From positions 3,171 through 8,791 of the forward strand of contig JAAXVQ010000063.1 in assembly GCA_013335425.1 (NCBI GenBank): a DNA stretch of 5,621 nt. Direction: 5' to 3'. Every line of letters starts with the position of its first letter. Position 1 is the first letter of the stretch. Below are positions 1 to 5,621 of this stretch, piece after piece. Below the pieces are notes generated by a model that saw nothing but the letters and a program-made list of their open reading frames with translations, was not told the origin of the DNA and ran no database searches. The DNA comes from Candidatus Firestoneibacteriota bacterium. Lineage in GTDB: Bacteria; Oederibacteriota; JAAXVQ01. Made by a program: the position numbers and the translations under genes.

Positions 1-3000
1 CGGGTGGCATCATACAAGAAATCATATTCCATTTCCGTCCCCGCGCGGCATTGGTCTGCCAGGTTCTCCAAAGCGGCCAGGCGCTCCCGGGCGCGCTGCG
101 CGGCCAAGCGTGCCAGGAAAATAAATTGCGCCTGCCAATCTGCCGGGGGCGGCGGATCGGGCGGTTGAGTTTTTCCGAGCGCGGGCGGTTCTGCCAGGAG
201 GGGGAAATCTTTTTCCAGAGCGGCGACTTCGCGCAGCGTGGGTGCGGCTTGCAATTTTTGCCAAAGGTTTTTCATGGCGGGGTCTGCCACCGTGTCCCAA
301 AACGCATCCTCAGGTTCGGGCAAGGCCAGATAGGGCGCCATCCAGGCCAGTTCTTCGCCCCAATCCCGGCAGTGCAGCTCCAGGGCATGCATCCACCAGG
401 CCGCTTCCGGGAGGGACGCAAAGGCCTGCCCCAGTTCCGCGCTGATTTTTTCCAGTTGCGGAAGCTGAGTGGTTTGACTTCGCAGACTGCCGGATTTTTC
501 CCCAACCCAGGCATGGGCGCGGCGGATTTTTTCCTTAAGCGACGGCGCGAGTTTGAACCCCGGGGTCGTGGTAATTTCTTCGAAATTTGCAAACGTATCC
601 ACGCGCCCGGCTTGCAGGCTCTCAGGGGCCAGCGGATGATCGGGCAGGGTCAGCAGCGCTTGCCGCAAAACCAACAGATGCCCCGCCAAATTCCCGCTGT
701 CCACGCTGGAAACATAGCGCGGTTCCAGAGGCTGAAGGGTTTGGGTGTCATACCAATTGAAACAATGCCCCCGGAAACGTTCCAAGGCATTCAGGGTGTG
801 CAGGGTCCGTTGTGTGCGTTGCAGGAATTGCCCGGCGGAAATATAGCCGAAATCATAGGCCGTGACGGAGGCCAGCAGGGAGAAACCGATGTTGGTCGGC
901 GAGGTGCGGTGGGCTCGGGCCGGAATCGGCAGTTCCTGGACATTGTCCAGCGGCAACCAATGATCGCTTTCCGAGACATAAGTTTCAAAGTAATGCCAGG
1001 TACGCCGGGCCAATTTCCGTAAAAAAGCGGACTGTGTCGGAGTCAGTTGCGGTTTGCGCGGCGCCGGCGGCCGGTTGATGAGCCAGGCCAGCCAGGGCGA
1101 GAAAAACCAGGCCGACAGGAACACGGCGGCGTCCGGTTCGGCGATGCCCCGGGCCGCCAACGCCAGGCCGACGGCCAGCGCCAACGCCGGTCCGACCCAC
1201 ATGGATTTCCAAACTTTGAAAAATCCCGGCACGGCCAGGCGGGCCCAATCACCGGCCGAGGTCCAGGAGAGCAAATGCCGGCGGCTGATCCATAACCGAA
1301 AAAATGTGCGGGCGACGGCGTCCAAATTGGTGAAGGTTTCAAAAGGTAAAAACGCCAGCCGCACGGCCGCCACGCCCTCCCGGCGGGCGAGGTTCAAGAG
1401 GGTATCGCGCGCGTGAATAATCAGCAACTGCTCCTGGGGTTTTAAAAACAAAAGTGCGATGGCGGCCGACAGTACAGGCGGCAGGAAAAGTGCCAGCAGC
1501 ACGCCCCCGGTGATCCAGACGGCGGGAACCGGGGAGAACCAACTCAAAAGCAACAGGGCGAGCATGGCCGGAGACTCCAGGGAGCGGCGCAGGTTGTCGG
1601 CTATTTTCCAGTGATACAATAACCGCAGGGGGTTGGGTTGGGAACCGTGGGGACCGGGAACGCGGGGAAACAGCCAGCGGGCGATTTGCCAATCGCCCCG
1701 AATCCAGCGGTGGCGCCGCCGGGCATCGGCCAAATAATTGGAGGGAACGTCTTCATAGAGCACCACGTCGCTGACCAAGCCCGAACGCAGATAGCCGCCT
1801 TCGAGCAAGTCGTGGGAAAGAATGCGGTTTTCCGGCAAACGTTGGGCCAACACCGCTTGGAAAGCGTCCACGTCATAAATGCCTTTGCCGACAAAAGAGC
1901 CTTCGCGGAAAATATCCTGATAGGTGTCGGAGACGGCCAAGGTGTAGGGGTCGATGCCTTCTTCGCCCCCGAACAGGCGCACGAACCAGGACTTGCGCTC
2001 ATCGGTCTGGGTGGTGCCCACCCGCGGCTGCAAAATGCCGTAGCCTTCGGTGACCCGGTTGAGGCCCGGGTCGATCCGTGGGCGGTTCAAGGGATGGGCG
2101 AGGGTCGCCGCCAAGGTCCTAGCCGCGTCCAGGGTCAAGCGCGTTTCCATGTCCAAGGTGATGACGAATTTTATTTGCTGTAAAATTTCCGGCGCGCCCA
2201 CGATGAAGGTCCCGGACTCCGGTGTTCCCCCGCGTAACATTGCGTTGAGGTTTTCCAGTTTGCCGCGTTTGCGTTCCCAGCCCATCCAGCAGCCTTGCCG
2301 GGCGTTCCAGCGGCGGGGCCGGTGGAAAAGGTAAAACCGGTCGCCGGTTTCCGCGGGATAGCGGAGGTTTAAGTTTTTGATGCCGGCCATCACGGTGGCG
2401 AGCAAGGCGTTATCTTCCGGCCGGGTTTGCGTTGCAGCGTCTTGGAAGTCCGTGACCAAACCGAAATGCAAATGCGGGTCGCGGTTGGCCAGAGACAAGA
2501 CTTCCAGGTTTTCCAACAAATTGGAAGTTGCGGCAGGATCGGAAAGCAGGCAGGGCACCACCACCAAAGTCCGGGCTTCGGGCGGCAGACCGTGCGAAAA
2601 ATCCAAGCGCGGCAACCGGGTGGGCTTGACCAGGCGCCCCGCCGCCCAATTCACGATAATCATCGCCGGCTGGCTGGCGGCCAGCGCCAACAACACGGCC
2701 GCACTGGTGAAAAACCAGGCGGGAGCGTCCTGTAAGGTTTTCAGAACCGGCGCGGCCAAACCTAGGGTGAAGAGCGCCATGGCTGCGAAATAATACAGCA
2801 GCGGGCTGCGCCGCATAAACCGGCCGCTGAGTTCTCCCCAAGTGAAGCGGGGTTTTACCGCATGTTCCAAGTCGGCCAGACCCCGGTCAAGCAAATAAAA
2901 GCCGACGTGCGCCGCCCGTTCGTCCGACTCGGGCAGGGCGGCCGCCGCGCGCGCCAGGGCCAGGACTTTGGCAGCCACCGCGGCTTCGTCCAAACCGCTG

Positions 3001-4079
3001 CGCTTGGCCAAAAACTCCACATGGTGACGGCAGCGGTCGCGGGTGGCAAAATCCGAACGGTGATAAACTTCCCGAGGGTCCAGACTTAAGATCCGCTCCA
3101 CCGTAGAGTGGAGTTCCACAAACTCGCGCCAGTCCTGGGCGTGGAGAAAGCGCAAACTGGAAATGCTGTTGCTCACCGCCACCTGGTCTTCAGCCCGCCG
3201 TTGATTTTCCAGGCGCACCAACTGTTCGCTGTTCAAGCCGTCTTCGCTTAAGCGTTGCTCCATCCAGGTCAAGGGCAGGGCCAAGGCCGGCCCCTGTCCC
3301 TGCAGCCGCCGCGTGAGCTCAGCCACGAACGCGCTGGAAACGGGCGGCTCGGAACGGGCCAAGTCGGCGATTTCGAGCACCAAATTTTTAGGGTCCTTTT
3401 CCGCAATCGCGATCATGCTCTCGGCCCAGGTTTCGGCCAGCTTGCGGTCGATTTTTCCCGCCATGATGCGCGCGGCCACGCGCCGCAGGTTTTCGATCAA
3501 AGCCAAGCGGAGCATGATGGGCACGGCCCAGAGTTCGCCCAATTTCAGCGTGGCGCGGGTTTGATAAGCTTCGATAAAAGCACTTAGGCTGCCCGCATCC
3601 ACGCGGCCGTCGCCGTGCGCAATGACCTCCAAGGCCATGTCATAAACCCGGGGGAACCCGGCGGTTTTTCCCGTGGCCAGCGTGGGCAGTTCGCGGCTGT
3701 AGGTTTTGGGCAAATGTTTGCGGTTGAGGCGGATCTGTTCTTCAATCAGGTGGAAATTATCCAGGAACCATTCGTCGGCCGGCAGCAGGGGGAGTTTCTT
3801 GGCCGCTTCGGCACGCAGGAGCTGATAAGCGTCGAGCAGGATTTTTTCGTTTTCATTCAGGCGCGGCAGCAGCCGGTCAGGGCCGCGCACGGTCTCGAGC
3901 ACCTGCCGTCCGCCGAGGCTTTTGGCAAACTCCGCCATCTGCTCCACACTGAACAATTCCGCCCGCAGCGGCTGCTCCTGTGCCAATTGGCGCAGCGTTG
4001 TTTGCGGGTCGGGGCGAATCTTGAGCCGGATCAAGTGCCTGATGATTTCCTTGGCAGTTTCATCCATCGCAGCGCTCAT
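1..4079 (-). CDS. ndvB: Cyclic beta-1,2-glucan synthase, N-terminal part (3' end beyond window)
   Basis: Seen: one open frame of 1359 codons, no stop or frameshift, running off the left edge. Family members have roughly 2800 residues, so about half is visible. Residues 1-420 are the soluble N-terminal region with family blocks WFLDNFHLIEEQ (104-115) and GELWAVPIMLRLALIENLRR (181-200). Hydrophobic segments lie near 425-445, 455-480, 838-857, 858-880, 959-979 and 985-1001. The GT84 glycosyltransferase lies between the second and third: LVTDFQDA (541-548), acidic motif LDMET (642-646), GKGIYDVDAF (731-740), SHDLLEG (755-761) and the QxxRW-like RHRWIRGDWQ (789-798). From about 1020 begins the central region, with SPTNIGFSLLA (1060-1070) and NWYDTQTLQPL plus VDSGNLAGHL (1108-1135). 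Known for the family: an inner-membrane enzyme that polymerises UDP-glucose into beta-1,2-glucan, cyclises it (GH189-type domain) and controls length with a GH94-like C-terminus, which is not visible here. Odd: D-M-E at 643-645 where I expect D-x-D. Start: ATG 4079-4077; an in-frame ATG at 4067-4065 is an alternative with poorer upstream sequence. Family assignment is firm; product and ring size are inferred. Confidence 0.95.
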   Translation of the reverse strand, partial: MSAAMDETAKEIIRHLIRLKIRPDPQTTLRQLAQEQPLRAELFSVEQMAEFAKSLGGRQVLETVRGPDRLLPRLNENEKILLDAYQLLRAEAAKKLPLLPADEWFLDNFHLIEEQIRLNRKHLPKTYSRELPTLATGKTAGFPRVYDMALEVIAHGDGRVDAGSLSAFIEAYQTRATLKLGELWAVPIMLRLALIENLRRVAARIMAGKIDRKLAETWAESMIAIAEKDPKNLVLEIADLARSEPPVSSAFVAELTRRLQGQGPALALPLTWMEQRLSEDGLNSEQLVRLENQRRAEDQVAVSNSISSLRFLHAQDWREFVELHSTVERILSLDPREVYHRSDFATRDRCRHHVEFLAKRSGLDEAAVAAKVLALARAAAALPESDERAAHVGFYLLDRGLADLEHAVKPRFTWGELSGRFMRRSPLLYYFAAMALFTLGLAAPVLKTLQDAPAWFFTSAAVLLALAASQPAMIIVNWAAGRLVKPTRLPRLDFSHGLPPEARTLVVVPCLLSDPAATSNLLENLEVLSLANRDPHLHFGLVTDFQDAATQTRPEDNALLATVMAGIKNLNLRYPAETGDRFYLFHRPRRWNARQGCWMGWERKRGKLENLNAMLRGGTPESGTFIVGAPEILQQIKFVITLDMETRLTLDAARTLAATLAHPLNRPRIDPGLNRVTEGYGILQPRVGTTQTDERKSWFVRLFGGEEGIDPYTLAVSDTYQDIFREGSFVGKGIYDVDAFQAVLAQRLPENRILSHDLLEGGYLRSGLVSDVVLYEDVPSNYLADARRRHRWIRGDWQIARWLFPRVPGPHGSQPNPLRLLYHWKIADNLRRSLESPAMLALLLLSWFSPVPAVWITGGVLLALFLPPVLSAAIALLFLKPQEQLLIIHARDTLLNLARREGVAAVRLAFLPFETFTNLDAVARTFFRLWISRRHLLSWTSAGDWARLAVPGFFKVWKSMWVGPALALAVGLALAARGIAEPDAAVFLSAWFFSPWLAWLINRPPAPRKPQLTPTQSAFLRKLARRTWHYFETYVSESDHWLPLDNVQELPIPARAHRTSPTNIGFSLLASVTAYDFGYISAGQFLQRTQRTLHTLNALERFRGHCFNWYDTQTLQPLEPRYVSSVDSGNLAGHLLVLRQALLTLPDHPLAPESLQAGRVDTFANFEEITTTPGFKLAPSLKEKIRRAHAWVGEKSGSLRSQTTQLPQLEKISAELGQAFASLPEAAWWMHALELHCRDWGEELAWMAPYLALPEPEDAFWDTVADPAMKNLWQKLQAAPTLREVAALEKDFPLLAEPPALGKTQPPDPPPPADWQAQFIFLARLAAQRARERLAALENLADQCRAGTEMEYDFLYDAT

Positions 4080-4080
4080 T

Positions 4081-4088
4081 TCTTTCCC
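4081..4088 (-). promoter_or_regulatory. Weak ribosome binding site of the glucan synthase gene
   Basis: On the minus strand GGGAAAGA lies immediately upstream of the ATG at 4079, with the GGGA core five bases before the start codon. This is only a partial Shine-Dalgarno match, but it favours this ATG over the in-frame one four codons downstream, which is preceded by GCGCTGCG with no purine-rich tract. Confidence 0.35.
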
Positions 4089-4130
4089 AATGATGCAAAC
4101 ACAATTTTTCATCCTTTAAAGGCAAACCGT

Positions 4131-4224
4131 TATCCGCAGATTACGCAGATGATGTCTTAAAGCGTTCAAAAAGTTTTCTGCCCAAAAGGTCTTAAATCTG
4201 TGTTCATCCGCGTCATCTGCGGAT
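4131..4224. repeat. Intergenic inverted repeat of 'ATCCGCAGAT' type units
   Basis: Left arm 4132-4151 and right arm 4205-4224 are inverted copies matching at 18 of 20 positions, separated by 53 bases. The left arm extends into two near-tandem 9-base units, GCAGATTAC (4136-4144) and GCAGATGAT (4145-4153). Read on the minus strand, the right unit continues past its arm into AACACAGATTTAAG, so it resembles a fuller copy than the left. From memory, units such as CCGCAGATTACGCAGATT followed by ACACAGATT are dispersed in intergenic regions of many environmental bacteria; no search was run. The arms could pair in RNA of either strand, but no T-run follows on either side, so a classical intrinsic terminator is not supported. 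A small non-autonomous mobile element is an alternative reading; no clear target-site duplication flanks it. Confidence 0.75.
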
Positions 4225-4266
4225 CGCCCTGCTTTTGATTGGACAAGTATAAGCGGTCTGTTTCGA

Positions 4267-5621
4267 TCATAAAATTTCCCGCAGCTTGGCCGAGAGGGTG
4301 GCGGCGTTGAAAGGTTTTTGCAGAAAACCGTTGCCGCCGCGCGCCAGGATTTCCTGCGCCTGGTGATCGAGGCTGAAGCCGCTGGCCAAAAGCACTTTTA
4401 GGCCGGGCACAATCGCCTGCAGGGCGTCATAAGTTTGGCGGCCGTTGAAACCGGGCATGTTCAGATCCAGGATTACCAGAGAAACTTGCTTGCCCCGCTG
4501 GCGTACGATCTCCAGCGCCTGTTCACCGCCCGGCGCGGTCAGCACCGAGTAGCCCATTTTTTGGAGCAGGCGAGCGAAGACCGAGACGATGGAGGTTTCG
4601 TCGTCAACCACCAGAATGGTACCCGTGCCGCGTTGAATGGCCGCCGGAGTTTTTTCCTCAGCCACCGGCTGATCGGTGGCCGGCAAGAAAAGCGTGAAGG
4701 TCGTGCCTTGGCCTGGTTTGCTTTCGACCCCGATGGCGCCTCCGTGGCTTTTGACAATGCCGTACACCGAGGCCAACCCGAGCCCAGTGCCTTGTCCCGG
4801 GCCCTTGGTCGTGAAAAAAGGTTCGAAAATCCGCGCTTGCGTCGCCGCGTCCATGCCGCTGCCCGTGTCCGCCACCATGAGCTTGACGAAACCGGCCGCA
4901 ACCGGCGGTGTGTCCTGGGCGCCGGGGAGCGCGTCTTCGGCGCGTATCAGCAACCGCCCGCCCTCAGGCATGGCCTGCCCCGCGTTGACCAGCAGGTTGA
5001 GCAACACTTGGGTGAGTTGGGTCTGATCCATCAGCACTGCGTGCAAATTTGGTGCGAGTTCCAGCGCGATAACGAGGTGTTTATGTACGCGCCCGAAGAC
5101 CGTACTGGTCTGCTGAATTTCCCGCGCCAGGTTCAGAGGGCGGACATGGTACTTGCCTTGCCGGGCAAAGCCCAGGAGTTGTTTGGTGAGGTCGGCGCCG
5201 CGTTCCACCAAGGACTGCATTTCCAAAATAGCCGCGTGGGGCTTGCCGGTTTCGCCGAGTTCCAGGTCCAGCAGGGAGAGTCCGCCTAAAATACCGGCCA
5301 AGAGGTTGTTGAAGTCGTGGGCGATCCCGCCGGCGAGTGTGCCGATGGCCTCCAGCTTCTGGGCTTGGGCCAGTTGCAACTGCAGTCGGGTGCGTTCCTG
5401 TTCGGTCCGCTTGCACTCGGTGATGTCCGTGGCCACAATGCGGCATTCCAGGCCGGTGGCCACACCTACGCCTGTCAACTCGAGCATGAGCGGCCAGGTG
5501 TCTTCCGATATCAACTCGACCTCGCAGGTTTGCTTAGCTGTGGTCGTGAAGAGGTCCCTAAGAAAAGCGTCAAAAACCGGGAGGTAGGCGGCGGCAATCC
5601 GGAGAGCCAGGCGGTCGTCTC
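4267..5621 (-). CDS. Hybrid sensor histidine kinase, C-terminal part: PAS-HisKA-HATPase_c-REC (5' end beyond window)
   Basis: Seen: 450 codons, open to the right edge and ending in TGA at 4269-4267. A TTG at 5514 could be taken as a start, but the frame stays open upstream and encodes PAS-like sequence (AKQTCEVEL), so the gene begins outside the window. Numbering visible residues: the end of a PAS domain with its C-terminal RIVATDITE (60-68), a short helical linker, and the H-box AGGIAHDFNNLL with phospho-acceptor His101 (codon 5319-5317). The ATPase domain has N-box LLNLLVNAGQAM (Asn212), ADTGSGM (250-256), FEPFFTTK (265-272) and GQGTGLGLASVYGIV (275-289). A C-terminal receiver has the acidic pair Asp339-Asp340, phospho-acceptor Asp385 in LDLNMP, Ser413 and Lys435 in QKPF. 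All catalytic residues are present, so it looks functional. Known for the family: His autophosphorylation and transfer to Asp. The HDFNNLL H-box is of the HPK4 kind. No transmembrane segment or output domain is visible; the signal is unknown. It lies 187 bases upstream of the glucan synthase gene in the same orientation; co-regulation is possible but unproven. Confidence 0.95.
   Translation of the reverse strand, partial: DDRLALRIAAAYLPVFDAFLRDLFTTTAKQTCEVELISEDTWPLMLELTGVGVATGLECRIVATDITECKRTEQERTRLQLQLAQAQKLEAIGTLAGGIAHDFNNLLAGILGGLSLLDLELGETGKPHAAILEMQSLVERGADLTKQLLGFARQGKYHVRPLNLAREIQQTSTVFGRVHKHLVIALELAPNLHAVLMDQTQLTQVLLNLLVNAGQAMPEGGRLLIRAEDALPGAQDTPPVAAGFVKLMVADTGSGMDAATQARIFEPFFTTKGPGQGTGLGLASVYGIVKSHGGAIGVESKPGQGTTFTLFLPATDQPVAEEKTPAAIQRGTGTILVVDDETSIVSVFARLLQKMGYSVLTAPGGEQALEIVRQRGKQVSLVILDLNMPGFNGRQTYDALQAIVPGLKVLLASGFSLDHQAQEILARGGNGFLQKPFNAATLSAKLREIL

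Noticed and set aside
51..1022. Plus-strand open frame of 323 codons starting at ATG 51
   Set aside because: It lies wholly antisense to the glucan synthase, whose minus-strand frame carries recognisable conserved motifs here (SPTNIG, NWYDTQTLQPL, SGNLAGHL). The plus-strand translation is rich in Gly, Arg, Gln and Pro with no domain pattern, as expected of a GC-rich shadow frame.
4113..4122. 10-base palindrome CCTTTAAAGG upstream of the synthase start
   Set aside because: A short perfect palindrome of this size is expected by chance now and then; no second copy or flanking conservation supports it as an operator.
3615..4160. Plus-strand open frame of 181 codons ending inside the intergenic repeat
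   Set aside because: Antisense to the N-terminal part of the synthase. Its C-terminal RYPQITQMMS is merely the translation of the repeat unit, a familiar source of spurious gene calls.
4131..4224. Inverted repeat as an intrinsic terminator for the kinase gene
   Set aside because: The arms are 53 bases apart and no T-run follows the distal arm on either strand.
4131..4224. REP/BIME element of the RAYT-transposase type
   Set aside because: The arms lack the GTAG/CGGC-type tetranucleotide beside a short tight hairpin that marks those elements, and no transposase gene is in the window.
4246..4251. TATACT on the minus strand as a possible -10 element for the synthase gene
   Set aside because: No convincing -35 element lies 16-18 bases upstream (TTTATG, TTTTAT or ATTTTA) and there is no extended -10 TG, so the match may be chance. 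A promoter somewhere in the gap is plausible but not located.
4435..5289. Plus-strand open frame of 284 codons
   Set aside because: Antisense to the kinase ATPase and receiver domains, whose catalytic motifs are all in the minus-strand frame. The translation has no recognisable family features.
5512..5514. TTG start codon for the kinase, making it a complete 415-residue protein
   Set aside because: The frame stays open to the window edge and the upstream 35 codons encode PAS-like sequence that continues smoothly into the domain, so this TTG is an internal leucine.

Overview
The window is a moderately high-GC bacterial chromosomal segment with both genes on the minus strand and both cut by a window edge. 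Read 5' to 3' on the minus strand, it holds (1) the C-terminal 450 codons of a hybrid sensor histidine kinase (5621 to 4267), (2) a 187-base intergenic gap (4080-4266) dominated by a pair of inverted 'ATCCGCAGAT...' repeat units, and (3) the N-terminal 1359 codons of a very large membrane glucan synthase of the cyclic beta-1,2-glucan synthase family (NdvB/ChvB/Cgs; 4079 to 1). I translated the synthase by hand across its full visible length. It is one uninterrupted frame without stops or frameshifts, and it runs off the left edge.

The visible part of the synthase contains a long cytoplasmic N-terminal region, the first transmembrane pair, a GT84 glycosyltransferase domain, further membrane segments, and the start of the central cyclization region (GH189-type in homologues). 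The C-terminal GH94-type phosphorylase-like region that sets chain length in homologues would lie beyond the left edge. The kinase has the end of a PAS domain, a HisKA H-box, a complete HATPase_c domain and a C-terminal receiver domain with all phosphorylation residues. Its N-terminus lies beyond the right edge.

No RNA gene, CRISPR array, transposase or phage gene is visible. The organism cannot be named with certainty. The GC-rich coding sequence, the HPK4-like 'AHDFNNLL' kinase, and the dispersed 'CCGCAGATTACGCAGAT' intergenic repeat (which I associate with Verrucomicrobiota, Planctomycetota and related environmental bacteria) suggest a member of Verrucomicrobiota or a similar lineage. This is inference.

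Functionally, the synthase would make beta-1,2-linked glucans for the periplasm or envelope (osmotic adaptation, surface interactions). The upstream kinase is a tandem neighbour, but nothing in the sequence proves that it regulates the synthase. Most of the window is ordinary coding sequence. The points worth a second look are the intergenic inverted repeat and an apparent D-M-E in place of the usual D-x-D in the GT84 active-site motif.
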